Origin: CAVSUZ01 sp963791885
GTDB lineage: Bacteria; Pseudomonadota; Alphaproteobacteria; Acetobacterales; Acetobacteraceae
NCBI GenBank assembly: GCA_963791885.1
Contig: CAWBUL010000005.1
Span: forward strand, 1,364,001 to 1,428,000
Direction: 5' to 3'
DNA: 64,000 nucleotides
Positions 47,111-55,061 of the stretch are shown here, piece after piece; position 1 is the first letter of the stretch, and each line of letters begins with the position of its first letter. The notes under the pieces were generated by a model. It ran no database searches. It was not told the DNA's origin and saw only the letters and a program-made list of their open reading frames with translations. The position numbers and the translations under genes are program-made.

Positions 47111-47782
47111 ATGTGCGGGCGCTTCACACAGCATTACACCTGGGAACAGGTTCATGCCTTTCTGAGCGTGTTCGGACCACCGCGGAACCTACAGCCCCAT
47201 TACAACGTCGCGCCGACTGACACCGTGGACGTGGTGCGGCTCACGGATCAAGGCCGCGAGATGGCGCCGATGCGCTGGGGTCTGGTGCCGGCATGGTGGA
47301 AGAAGACGCTCAAGGAGCTGCCCGCCACATTCAACGCGCGGGCTGAGTCCGTCTCCGACAAGCCGATGTTCCGCGATGCGTTCCGCCAACGCCGTTGCAT
47401 CATTCCCGCAAGCGGATTTTACGAATGGACTGGCGCCAAGACCGCGCGGCAACCGCACCTATTCACCGCAGCCAATGGCTCGCCCATCCTGGCCCTGGCC
47501 GGGCTATGGGACCGCTGGCGTGATCCGCAGACGGAGGAATGGCTTCTGTCGTCCACGATCATTGTCTGCGGTGCGAACAACTGGATGGAGCGGTATCACG
47601 ACCGCATGCCGGTGATCTTATCGCCAGATGCTTTCTCGGGCTGGCTTGATGGTTCCCTTGGCCCTGAGGTGCTGACGTGCGCGGCGGAGGAGACGCTGCG
47701 GGAATGGCCAGTGTCGCGGCGCGTGAACCGAGCCGGGGACGGGGATGACGACCCTACGATTATCCTGGCTGAGACGGCGTGA
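47111..47782 (+). CDS. SOS response-associated peptidase (SRAP; YedK/HMCES family)
   Basis: SRAP proteins covalently shield abasic sites in single-stranded DNA through a Cys2 thiazolidine link. The start is ATG 47111 because Cys2 must follow the cleaved Met (MCGRFTQHY). All key residues are seen: Cys2, Asn in TFNARAES, Glu in SGFYEWTGA and His in RYHDRMPVIL. It has 223 residues and is intact. A GAGCCGATG context gives only a weak ribosome-binding site. It fits an SOS or DNA-protection role on a mobile replicon. Confidence 0.93.
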   Translation: MCGRFTQHYTWEQVHAFLSVFGPPRNLQPHYNVAPTDTVDVVRLTDQGREMAPMRWGLVPAWWKKTLKELPATFNARAESVSDKPMFRDAFRQRRCIIPASGFYEWTGAKTARQPHLFTAANGSPILALAGLWDRWRDPQTEEWLLSSTIIVCGANNWMERYHDRMPVILSPDAFSGWLDGSLGPEVLTCAAEETLREWPVSRRVNRAGDGDDDPTIILAETA

Positions 47783-47841
47783 GCTTCGCAACGATCCACG
47801 CACGATGGAAGCGCGCAAGCGAACTTCGACATAGGTGTTCG

Positions 47842-48054
47842 TTACAGGCCGTGAGTTTGCGTCCTATCACGAAGCTGGCTTTCCCTCATCGTTCGCTCAT
47901 GCACGTCGTCTGCATTTTTCACGCGATACTGCGGGTCCGAGCCATCGGCAGGCAGTAGTCGGGTGATCGTGTAAACGCCGGACCTTACATTGCTGTCGAA
48001 GGAACCCCGGACGTATTCGACGCGGTCGCCGACACGGTATCTGTGCATGGCCAT
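47842..48054 (-). CDS. Small conserved hypothetical protein, 70 aa
   Basis: ATG 48054 follows AAAGGAGCC. The product reads MHRYRVGDRVEYVRGSFDSN, VRSGVYTITRLLPADGSDPQ and VKNADDVHERTMRESQL, an SH3-like beta-barrel pattern seen in small alphaproteobacterial proteins. It converges with the SRAP gene. The function is unknown. Confidence 0.7.
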   Translation of the reverse strand: MAMHRYRVGDRVEYVRGSFDSNVRSGVYTITRLLPADGSDPQYRVKNADDVHERTMRESQLRDRTQTHGL

Positions 48055-48316
48055 GGCGGCTCCTTTGGGGCTGAGCCTTGTTACATGGGCAACTTGACTG
48101 GAAGCGCCAGCCCCTCGCGAAGTAGCGGGGCGCAACCTTCAGAGAGAGACGGCCGTTGCAGGCCGAGGCCGATCAAGCGGTGGGCGCCCCCAACCACAGC
48201 GGCCATTGCCGGGCTCTGTAGGGGCCCGCAACGGGACGCTCCTTTGCATCGTCTGCCCAGCATCGTCGGAGCCGCCCCGGACGGTGATCACTCACCGAGC
48301 GCCGACCGTAGAAGCC

Positions 48317-48556
48317 CTACGGGCGGGTCTCCCTCCGCAACGGCATCAGCGGGAAGATGAAGACCAACAGCAGCCAGCCCAGCGGCATCAGGAAGGCGAC
48401 CCACCATGCCGCCGCGAAGGAGCGTCCGCGGTTCCTCGCCATCGTAGCTGGGATGAGTGCCATGATGGCGCCCACAATCAGCCCCATGACGATACTGATG
48501 GCGACGTTGTGCCACGTCAGTTGGTTCTCGATGGATGCGAGCGCTTCGGTGTTCAT
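48317..48556 (-). CDS. Small membrane protein, 79 aa
   Basis: Two transmembrane segments are clear (ISIVMGLIVGAIMALIPATM and AAAWWVAFLMPLGWLLLVFI) joined by a basic loop ARNRGRSF. It lies 42 bases downstream of the ClpP-like gene on the same strand and may be co-transcribed. It may be related to TPase or channel-type small proteins, but I cannot assign a family. Confidence 0.6.
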   Translation of the reverse strand: MNTEALASIENQLTWHNVAISIVMGLIVGAIMALIPATMARNRGRSFAAAWWVAFLMPLGWLLLVFIFPLMPLRRETRP

Positions 48557-48598
48557 TGAGGGGCCTCGGGGAGTTCGATAGGACCGCGGATGGTTTCA

Positions 48599-49558
48599 CT
48601 AGTAGCTATTCCAACCTTGTCGATATACCGGGTCGGTCTTCCGGCGGACGTCAGAGGACGCAAGGCGCTGCTGCGCGGCGAGACAGCCGGCTGTCCAATC
48701 CCCGACGTTCTGCCCGTTCGGGTAGCAAGAGGGTGGTCTGGGATCAGTGCGGTGGGCGGACCAGAAGAATGCGCCTCGCTGATAATCGCCAGATAGCGAC
48801 GCATACCACGTTTCCCAGCTTCCGCGATCGGCGAGGCCCTGTTGGAAATCGGGCGGTTCGTCTGACGGGCTTGACGAGGTTGTCGCGGTTGCGTCGCTTG
48901 GAGACGGAGCGGCAGGCGCAGCCGCATTGGCAGTCGGAGGTGCCGCGTTGGCCACAGCGGGGGGCGCTTGCAGCTTCGGCTGGATAACCACCACGTCCAT
49001 CGACGCAAGATCATCAGGTGTAAGCCACTCCATCCGGTTGGGATTGGTCTCGACCATCTTGCCAATGATCGCGGCAGGCACGCCGAGCGTCGCAGCCTCG
49101 CGAGCCATAGCTGTCGTCATCGCCATGCTGTCAGGTGTCTCCTGTCCCGCTATGGACGCGCTGTGGACCCCGATCAGGGCGTCTGGTGCTACGAACTTAT
49201 GGGGCGACGCTGCAAAGATAAGGAAGCAGGCCGAGGAGCATTGCGCCCCGCCCAGGACGTAAATAGGTAGCCCGAACTCGTGGACCACGTTGGCGAACCG
49301 GACAGCCTCGTCCAGGTTTCCTCCTGGGCTATCGAGCACGAAGCCGCCCAGGATATCTGTGGAGGGCATCGCGCCGACGAGCGTGTGCAGCCGCTCCATG
49401 TCCCCGGGAATTATCGGACCAGTGGCTTGGATGACGGAGTGAACGCCATCGTCCAAGGTGACCACGTGAAACTGCATGGCGTGTGCAGTGGTGGCGCTGG
49501 CTGCTATCGCCGCTACCACCCCGGCGACCGCACCCCGACGCATGCGGATGCCCAGCAT
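48599..49558 (-). CDS. Periplasmic ClpP/crotonase-fold serine protease-like protein, 319 aa
   Basis: A signal peptide (GAVAGVVAAIAASATTAHA) precedes a ClpP-like fold. GGFVLDSPGGNLDEAVRFAN is the oxyanion strand, GGAQCSSACFLIFAASPHKF holds the nucleophile Ser, and APDALIGVHSASI holds the putative catalytic His. An Ala/Pro/Ser-rich linker (about residues 205-240) leads to a C-terminal domain with conserved Cys (SCYPNGQNVGDWTAGCLAAQ). It belongs to the COG3904-type periplasmic family. The gene is intact; the substrate is unknown. Confidence 0.8.
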   Translation of the reverse strand: MLGIRMRRGAVAGVVAAIAASATTAHAMQFHVVTLDDGVHSVIQATGPIIPGDMERLHTLVGAMPSTDILGGFVLDSPGGNLDEAVRFANVVHEFGLPIYVLGGAQCSSACFLIFAASPHKFVAPDALIGVHSASIAGQETPDSMAMTTAMAREAATLGVPAAIIGKMVETNPNRMEWLTPDDLASMDVVVIQPKLQAPPAVANAAPPTANAAAPAAPSPSDATATTSSSPSDEPPDFQQGLADRGSWETWYASLSGDYQRGAFFWSAHRTDPRPPSCYPNGQNVGDWTAGCLAAQQRLASSDVRRKTDPVYRQGWNSY

Positions 49559-49766
49559 CAGGCGCGCGTCCTCCTGTTCTGTCCGAGACTGTAATCAGGT
49601 CGTTACGGGAAGTCCACGACGCGTTAGCGAAACTCGCCGCACCGCTCACCCCGGCTCCCACCATGCCCCCAGCGGCCCCTACGGACTGGCCAGAAGCCCC
49701 CGCTGCCGGTCCCCGTGGGGAGGGAAGCCCTCCTACCGGCCTGAAAGCGCTACAGCGGCCCCGTAG

Positions 49767-49982
49767 GTGTCGGACGGCGCCAAGCCTCATCTGAAGGCCG
49801 AACTGAAGCGGGCCGATGTGGGATACGCCGAGTTGGCAAAGCGCCTGACCGAAATGGGCTTGCCGGACACCGAGGGATCGGTGAGGGTCAAGATCAATCG
49901 GGGAGCGTATCCAGCATGGTTCCTATTCGCCGTTATGCGCGCGATTGGGGCGCATATCCTAAGGACTGAAGCTTGGACGTAA
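49767..49982 (+). CDS. DUF6471 domain protein, 71 aa
   Basis: GTG 49767 starts the frame KPHLKAELKRADVGYAELAK, RLTEMGLPDTEGSVRVKINR and GAYPAWFLFAVMRAIGA. It is a complete, helix-turn-helix-like small protein of the DUF6471 family. It overlaps the possible early start of the next gene, so they may be coupled. Confidence 0.8.
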   Translation: MSDGAKPHLKAELKRADVGYAELAKRLTEMGLPDTEGSVRVKINRGAYPAWFLFAVMRAIGAHILRTEAWT

Positions 49983-50011
49983 ATGATCGGGGTTTAGAAA
50001 AAAAGCACTCC

Positions 50012-50914
50012 ATGATAAGCGACGAAGACGGCCACAGCCAGCCAGCAGAGACCAACGATCCAATCACGGAACGAGGCGCACGTCCCAGGCTCGTCGCGGA
50101 TCATGCGACAAATAGCGAACCATCCCACCCCGAGGCAGGTAGCGCCGGCAATCCCATACACATACGAGACCCAGACCTTGGCGAATGGACTCGGAAGCTC
50201 GTTTGGTGGACGCGCGCGCTCGTAGGAGCGGCCATACTTAGCGCTGTCATAGCTTGTTTCCAATGGAATGAGCTGAAAGAGGCTGGTGGACAAACAGATC
50301 AAACTATTACGCAATTGAAGCGTCAGGCTAATATGATGCAAGGCCAGCTGAGCGAAATGAAAGCCGCTCGCGATCAAACAAATGCTCTCAATGCCGCCAT
50401 CGTTCTCCCCGTTGGCGACCCACAAGTATTTGTGCTTGCCGATCCCAAGACTGGCGAGGTTCAGGAATGGGAGATTTCGCCTAAGTGGGAAAATGCCGGC
50501 AATACCGTAACCCGAGCATTGGACATCAAACTCGCATGTGAACCGGCCCCTCCCCATATCTCCGATCCCTTCCCCTGGCAGTCCACGATAGCCGCCCATC
50601 CAGAGATTAACCTTTACAATGGCACTATGTTTCTCGGCCCTCATCAAAGCGCCAACCTCAGCACGTGCCGCCTCACTCCTGATTACATAGCGACGAAGGT
50701 TCAAAGTAATCCTGCGGAACACTTCTACATCGCAGGAATAGCCACCTATAAGGATGCCTTCGGGGATAAGACCCATACCACCCGTTTCTGCCGAGAGGTC
50801 ACCCGTATAACGAGCGATCCAACCAAAGCTAATCCCGGCATTAGGCTCGAAGGCATGAGCTTCTGCGCTGGCAACAACAATTGCACAGACGACGATTGTC
50901 AGAAGAAGCCTTAG
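50012..50914 (+). CDS. Membrane-anchored hypothetical protein, 300 aa
   Basis: ATG 50012 is chosen; a TTG at 49973 overlapping the DUF6471 stop is an alternative. A disordered 55-residue N-terminus is followed by one transmembrane helix (LVWWTRALVGAAILSAVIA), a coiled coil (QTDQTITQLKRQANMMQGQL) and an external beta-rich domain. That domain has Cys residues (KLACEPAPPH, STCRLTPDY, RFCREV) and a Cys-rich tail (CAGNNNCTDDDC). AT-content is higher than the surroundings, a sign of transfer. The family is unknown. Confidence 0.65.
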   Translation: MISDEDGHSQPAETNDPITERGARPRLVADHATNSEPSHPEAGSAGNPIHIRDPDLGEWTRKLVWWTRALVGAAILSAVIACFQWNELKEAGGQTDQTITQLKRQANMMQGQLSEMKAARDQTNALNAAIVLPVGDPQVFVLADPKTGEVQEWEISPKWENAGNTVTRALDIKLACEPAPPHISDPFPWQSTIAAHPEINLYNGTMFLGPHQSANLSTCRLTPDYIATKVQSNPAEHFYIAGIATYKDAFGDKTHTTRFCREVTRITSDPTKANPGIRLEGMSFCAGNNNCTDDDCQKKP

Positions 50915-51430
50915 CAGCCCCGCAGCCGCCTCCTAGCGGCGGCCTACATCACTCGCCTTCTGGTATGGAAATGCGCCGCCCCGGTTGCAGCTCGGCCGTG
51001 GTGGCCTTGCTGCATAATACCGGAGCATCGTCCCGAAGCGCTGCGGAAGGTGTTCAGTAGCCCAGCGAGTGATACGCCCTGTCCACCAGCCGCTGACTGA
51101 TGCCCAGAAGGTGCTCGGCGTTGTTCAGTGGAGATGCCCATTGCCGGGCCCTGGGAGGCCGCAGGAGTCACTGTAGGCGTGCCGCAGGGGATGGTGCGAG
51201 CCCACCTGAAGGGCCCGTGGAGAGAGCTCTGGGAGCCCGCAGAGGGCATCTCCTTCCAGCGCCGCCAGCACGGTGTCTGGTGCGTCCAGGCGTGAAGGTC
51301 GGAGACACCCGCCCAGACCATATTCCGGCCCTACCGGCCAACGCCATTCACTGCGGCTTGCTGCTTGGCTTCCGCGGTTTGCCTCTTTGGTGGATGCTGC
51401 CGTTAGACCAATCACGGTGAGGCCCCCATC
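50915..51430. other. 516-base stretch without a confident gene
   Basis: A minus-strand frame across 51321-50944 (SLHGPFRWARTIPCGTPTVT, GVSLAGLLNTFRSASGR) is long but has no family motif or convincing start. I see no terminator or repeat. Confidence 0.4.
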
Positions 51431-51818
51431 ATGCCGGAAATCGCACCATGGGCATTCGTGCTCGCCGTTCCTGACTTCAAACGCACCGCCAGCTACTTCC
51501 GAGACGTTCTAGGGTTCCGCATCCTTTGGGGGGAAGCGACAGACTGGCGGTTGGTGGAGCGGGATGGTGTTCGCGTCATGCTGGGGCACTGCCCCAACGC
51601 GACGCTGCCTTCCGAAAACGGGGCCACATAACTGGCTTGGCTATCTGAGTGTCAGCGACGTCGATGCACTGCACGCAGAACTAACCGAGCGGGGAGCGCA
51701 ATGCTCCGCGCCGACCGACACGGCCTATGGCATGAGGGAGGTTACGGTCACGACAATCGATGGGCATCGTATCGTGTTTGGGCAGGATAATGATCCCGGA
51801 ATCTGCCCGAGCACTTGA
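51431..51818 (+). pseudogene. VOC-family (glyoxalase/bleomycin-resistance-like) protein, frameshifted
   Basis: The N-terminal half reads WAFVLAVPDFKRTASYFRDV, LGFRILWGEATDWRLVERDG and VRVMLGHCPNA. One extra base in a G-run near 51620 breaks the frame, which resumes as GPHNWLGYLSVSDVDALHAE and GMREVTVTTIDGHRIVFGQD. Restoring it gives a complete ~128-residue VOC protein with metal-binding His and Glu positions. Confidence 0.8.
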
Positions 51819-51905
51819 TGGTTGCTCTGCCCGCTGTTCGCGTTGCCGGAGAAAAGCCGACCATGTCGAAGCATTTGAGGGCTGGCCGAGTTACTGTAGA
51901 TAGCA

Positions 51906-52403
51906 ATGGAGGGGGCGCGACAAGGTCGTGAGCTTACCGACCAAATGCGTCAGGCCAACGCCCTCCGGGAGTTGACAATGGAAGGGTTGGAGCTGGTATT
52001 CGAGCCGTTCCCGAGCGAGGCCCTGACGCGCTTCCTCAGTGGCAACATCAACAATCTTAACTTCGCCAGAACCGGCATCGCCGCGTGGCATCCCGTCGGC
52101 TATTTCCTGAAGCATCCGCGCGGCGAATGGCTCGCAGGACTGACTGGTTACGTCTGGGGCGGCTGGCTGCACGTGAACCTGCTCTGGGTAACGGAGGCGT
52201 TGCGCGGGCAGCGCCACGGATCACGTCTGATGGACGCGGCGGAAGCGTTTGCAACCGACCACGGCTGTCTCGGCGTGACGCTGGAGACCCACAGTTTCCA
52301 GGCGCCCGGATTTTATGCCAAACGCGGCTATGAGGTGTTCGGCACGCTGGAGGATTATCCGCCCGGCCACAGCAAGCTGTTCCTGCGCAAGCGGCTGGTA
52401 TAG
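51906..52403 (+). CDS. GNAT N-acetyltransferase, 165 aa
   Basis: It is intact. Visible features are FARTGIAAWHPVGYFLKH, the acetyl-CoA loop region VTEALRGQRHGSRLMDAAEA (R-x-x-R-H-G-S form of the Q/RxxGxG/A motif) and the C-terminal FYAKRGYEVFGTLEDYPPGH. Substrate is not predictable. The start may be ATG 51945 (MRQANAL) rather than 51906. It follows the VOC gene in the same direction. Confidence 0.85.
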   Translation: MEGARQGRELTDQMRQANALRELTMEGLELVFEPFPSEALTRFLSGNINNLNFARTGIAAWHPVGYFLKHPRGEWLAGLTGYVWGGWLHVNLLWVTEALRGQRHGSRLMDAAEAFATDHGCLGVTLETHSFQAPGFYAKRGYEVFGTLEDYPPGHSKLFLRKRLV

Positions 52404-52672
52404 TTCCGACTTGCGGCGCGCGGCCGGTTCGATGCTGCGAAATTTCTCGACCTATCCAGTACCCGGCCTGCCTCGACTTGCACCCACTCCTCGTTTGCCT
52501 GACGCTTGGATTGGTCGCGGGCCGGTCTTCCCGCGCACGTCCGGCCCTTCCGACCACAAGGTGCGCCCGCCGCGACAACAACCGCTATCCCCTAGGCCCC
52601 AGCACGCTCTCATTGGAGTGGCTCCATGAGTGCGTCCTGGAGTGTGCCAGGAAAGCCGTTCAATGCGGGCAT

Positions 52673-52765
52673 TCAGTTGACCACAAAGCCGCGCGTGACG
52701 AGGCCGTTTTTCGAGTCGTTGACGGCGCTTGCGCGGTGGTCGGTGTGAAGGACTCGGAAGTTCAT
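52673..52765 (-). CDS. Micro-gene, 30 aa
   Basis: ATG 52765 overlaps the TGA of the 50-residue gene (ATGA). The product MNFRVLHTDHRASAVNDSKN, GLVTRGFVVN uses mostly G/C third positions. No family. A further 20-residue frame (MPALNGFPGTLQDALMEPLQ) begins at its stop, continuing the chain. Confidence 0.35.
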   Translation of the reverse strand: MNFRVLHTDHRASAVNDSKNGLVTRGFVVN

Positions 52766-52914
52766 GAGGGCCTTCTACGGCCTTCCTGCGTCAAGCACGG
52801 GGCATCTCCGCAGAGCGCCACGCCGAGCTTTGGTGCTGGACTGACGCCGACGCGGATCGTCACGGCCCGCCCGCCGAAGCGGCAGAAGCCGACGAAGGCC
52901 GGGCCGAAGCTCAT
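52762..52914 (-). CDS. Micro-gene, 50 aa
   Basis: ATG 52914 starts MSFGPAFVGFCRFGGRAVTI, RVGVSPAPKLGVALCGDAPC and LTQEGRRRPS. Third positions are almost all G or C, stronger bias than chance frames nearby. It lies 40 bases after the 117-residue gene and overlaps the next ATG. It may be a cysteine-bearing small protein of unknown role. Confidence 0.4.
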   Translation of the reverse strand: MSFGPAFVGFCRFGGRAVTIRVGVSPAPKLGVALCGDAPCLTQEGRRRPS

Positions 52915-52954
52915 GCCGGTAGTTTCTTTTATGGTGGTGGTCGGACCGCCCTGG

Positions 52955-53308
52955 TCAGATCTTCTGGAATAGCCGAGCGAGCCGACCCGTGTAGGCGAAC
53001 CAGAATCCGGAGATCGCGCCCAGGATGGCCATCGCGCCCACGGCGTCACTGGTGTCCGGGCATTCCAGCGTGCTCCCGTTAAGGACGTTGGGGACGACTT
53101 GGCAGGTGACAGCCGCCGCAAGAAGGCCATGGGCGGCGTAGTGGGTCAGCACGCCTGCGGCGATCGTCACTGCCGAAATTGCGAGAATGCGTTTCGTGCG
53201 TTGCCTGATGGGAGGCGAGGGGCTGCGCGGCTTTGGTTCGGGTCGGCGAAGGCGGACGGGGGCCAGCATGGTCTGGCGATAGTTTTCCGCGGTCAGGTCT
53301 TGAGGCAT
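52955..53308 (-). CDS. Small membrane protein, 117 aa
   Basis: ATG 53308 follows AAAGGAACC. A basic proline-rich N-terminus (APVRLRRPEPKPRSPSPPIR) leads to two hydrophobic segments (ILAISAVTIAAGVLTHYAAH and VGAMAILGAISGFWFAYTG) with paired cysteines between (AVTCQVVPNVLNGSTLECPD). It heads a chain of overlapping micro-genes. The function is unknown. Confidence 0.65.
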   Translation of the reverse strand: MPQDLTAENYRQTMLAPVRLRRPEPKPRSPSPPIRQRTKRILAISAVTIAAGVLTHYAAHGLLAAAVTCQVVPNVLNGSTLECPDTSDAVGAMAILGAISGFWFAYTGRLARLFQKI

Positions 53309-53398
53309 TGGTGCTGGTTCCTTTCCCCCGCAGGCGGCCCAGAGTTCCGGTCTGATGCGGCTGACGGAGATTATCGGTGGGGCCGCTCAATGCGCCCG

Positions 53399-53432
53399 AA
53401 AAAAATCCCCCCGCCTTTGAGGGCGAGGGGTA
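53399..53432 (-). terminator. Intrinsic terminator (minus strand)
   Basis: On the minus strand, a CCCCTCGCCCTCAAAGGCG stem continues into GGGGG and is followed by ATTTTTTT. It lies just downstream of the truncated Cys-rich gene and ends its transcript. Confidence 0.85.
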
Positions 53433-53534
53433 AGTTTAATGGACGGGCGGAATCGGGAGGAACAAATTCCCGTCCAGGAACCGATCCCTTACCTCGGGCA
53501 TAGGCCTCGCGGTGGGTGCATTCATTCATACTCA

Positions 53535-53779
53535 TCATCGACGCGGTGCAGGTTCCGGCCCCAGCCGCAGCAGATCAGGCGAATAGATGTTGCAGCGGTC
53601 CTGGATCGCGTGCGCCTGCCGTTGAGGGCAGTCGCCTGCCAGGCTGGACAGAACCGCCGGCATCCCCGCGTCTGGACCGTGCTCCTTCAGCAGCCGGGCG
53701 GTGCTGAGGCGGCCGCGACGGTCGCAGTGCTGGCACAGGACCTCGATCATGCGCAGGTGCGCGGCGACGTGGCCGAGTG
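53535..53779 (-). pseudogene. Cys-rich DUF protein, N-terminus replaced by repeat copy 3
   Basis: The frame reads GHVAAHLRMIEVLCQHCDRR, GRLSTARLLKEHGPDAGMPA, SLAGDCPQRQAHAIQDRCNI and YSPDLLRL, a small zinc-ribbon-like protein related to the intact gene at 54545. The first residues before PLGHVAAH are replaced by the repeat, giving a foreign start. It is inverted relative to its paralogue. Confidence 0.7.
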
Positions 53780-53780
53780 G

Positions 53781-53991
53781 TGTGTTTCGGCGCGGCACCG
53801 TGACCCACCATCGGCTTCCAAGAGTGACCCTATCAGATCGGTATTTCGCCGTGCTTCTCAATGGGATATGCGCTGTGGGGTAGGGTCACTATTCAAAGCC
53901 GATGATGTTCCGGAATGAAGTCGCGAAATGCCCACACTTTCAAGCAGGTAAACCCGAATCAGGCTGGGTCCCATTTGAGCGCCAATTCACA
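53781..53991 (+). repeat. Repeat copy 3 (211-bp subset of the 362-bp repeat)
   Basis: It matches 40744-40954 with a few changes (a one-base deletion near 53851 and several substitutions). It keeps the palindrome pair and the sharp end CAATTCAC. Its left edge falls inside the Cys-rich gene, so it acts like a mobile unit. Confidence 0.85.
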
Positions 53992-54037
53992 GATTGAGGG
54001 TCGCGGCCGTCTCAGCACCGCCCGATCACCCGGCGTG

Positions 54038-54083
54038 GTAGTGGTAACGAGTGTTGATCCGAGACTACACTTGTTACCACTAC
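54038..54083 (+). promoter_or_regulatory. 17-bp inverted repeat upstream of a two-gene operon
   Basis: Arms GTAGTGGTAACGAGTGT (54038-54054) and ACACTTGTTACCACTAC (54067-54083) match at 16 of 17 positions with a 12-base spacer. It ends 21 bases before the ATG at 54105. It could be an operator for a dimeric regulator, or an RNA hairpin controlling translation. Confidence 0.7.
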
Positions 54084-54104
54084 ATCCCTCACGGCGTGGT
54101 TTGG

Positions 54105-54548
54105 ATGTTCTTTCGCACGCATCGCATCGGTCGGAATGTCTACACCGAGGCGCTGGAGAGCTACCGGGACGACAGCGGCAAGCCGCGTCATCGCTGCGTT
54201 GCTCGCTGGCATGCCGATCAGTCGTTCGCCCCGGCACTTGGCAAGGCCCGACATGATGTCGAGCGATCAACCGAACAGATCGCTTATTGGCAAGGCGTCG
54301 TCGATCGGACGGTGCGTCCGAACTTCTGGCAGCATGTCGGACGTGCGCCCGAGAATGCGAAGTCGTGGCGCTCTCGTCTGGACCGCGCAACCGCGCATCT
54401 CAACGGTCTTGAAGCCGTGCACGCGAAGCAACCCGCGAACGATGAGGAAGTGCAGGCAGCAACCGAGGCGGAGCGGGAAAGATGGAAACGGATGACCGCC
54501 AGCTTCAGGGGAGGAATGCCACCCACGGCTGAACCTGCGTCACCGTGA
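54105..54548 (+). CDS. Conserved hypothetical protein, 147 aa
   Basis: ATG 54105 starts MFFRTHRIGRNVYTEALESY, RDDSGKPRHRCVARWHAD, an N-terminal motif I recognise from uncharacterised alphaproteobacterial proteins (RTH..GR.VY.E..E.YRD..GK). The C-terminal half is helical and charged (SWRSRLDRATAHLNGLEAVH, AATEAERERWKRM). It overlaps the next gene by 4 bases, so they form an operon. It lies directly after the 17-bp palindrome. Confidence 0.72.
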   Translation: MFFRTHRIGRNVYTEALESYRDDSGKPRHRCVARWHADQSFAPALGKARHDVERSTEQIAYWQGVVDRTVRPNFWQHVGRAPENAKSWRSRLDRATAHLNGLEAVHAKQPANDEEVQAATEAERERWKRMTASFRGGMPPTAEPASP

Positions 54549-54871
54549 CGGCACCCGCAGCGCCCATCCGAACGTCCGTACCGCTCGGCCACGTCGCCGC
54601 GCACCTGCAGATGATCGAGGTGCTCTGCCAGCGCTGCGACCGCCACGGCCGCATCAGCACCGCCCGGCTGCTGAAGCAGCACGGCCCAGACGCGGGGATG
54701 CCTGCCGTCCTGTCCGCTCTGGCCGGCGACTGCCGTCAGCGGCAGGCACACGCGATCCAGGACCGCTGCAACATCTATTCGCCCGATCTGGTCCGGCTGG
54801 CCGAGGCGCACCCCGTCAATGATGTTCAACATAAAGATACCGATCAACCGCGAGCGGGCCGCCGAAGTTAG
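54545..54871 (+). CDS. Cys-rich zinc-ribbon-like protein, 108 aa
   Basis: GTG 54545 overlaps the previous stop (GTGA). The core PLGHVAAHLQMIEVLCQRCD, RHGRISTARLLKQHGPDAGM, LAGDCRQRQAHAIQDRC has four cysteines (C-x2-C, then DC and RC) suited to bind zinc. It is intact, while its inverted paralogue at 53.6 kb has lost its start. The C-terminal tail is basic (KDTDQPRAGRRS). It is probably a DNA- or RNA-binding accessory protein. Confidence 0.75.
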   Translation: MTAPAAPIRTSVPLGHVAAHLQMIEVLCQRCDRHGRISTARLLKQHGPDAGMPAVLSALAGDCRQRQAHAIQDRCNIYSPDLVRLAEAHPVNDVQHKDTDQPRAGRRS

Positions 54872-54948
54872 AGATGGGCCACTGGGCGGGATCGTTACCT
54901 GTTTGCTCCTTTCCCTTCCCGTCCTGAGTGGCAGATGGATAACCTCCC

Positions 54949-54980
54949 TCCCCCCGGCCTCATAGGCGGGGGGATTTTTT
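54949..54980 (+). terminator. Intrinsic terminator (plus strand)
   Basis: CCCCCCGGCCTCATAGGCG with GGGGG forms a strong stem and is followed by ATTTTTTT. It ends the two-gene operon. The reverse strand lies at the end of a minus-strand small frame, so it may be bidirectional. Confidence 0.85.
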
Positions 54981-55061
54981 TCGGCTCACGCTGGCGACCA
55001 TCTCCCGCCACAGCCGGTCGGCCGCGTCACCGCGTGCCTGATGGGCCTCTGGCGTTTCCAA
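54960..55061 (-). CDS. Possible 33-aa protein after the 126-aa gene
   Basis: TTG 55061 directly follows the stop of the 126-residue gene. ETPEAHQARGDAADRLWREM, VASVSRKKSPRL has the same pattern as the micro-protein at 63.4 kb (ARLRRNEARNRLWQELVSRY). It ends inside the terminator stem. The resemblance is the main support. Confidence 0.35.
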   Translation of the reverse strand: METPEAHQARGDAADRLWREMVASVSRKKSPRL

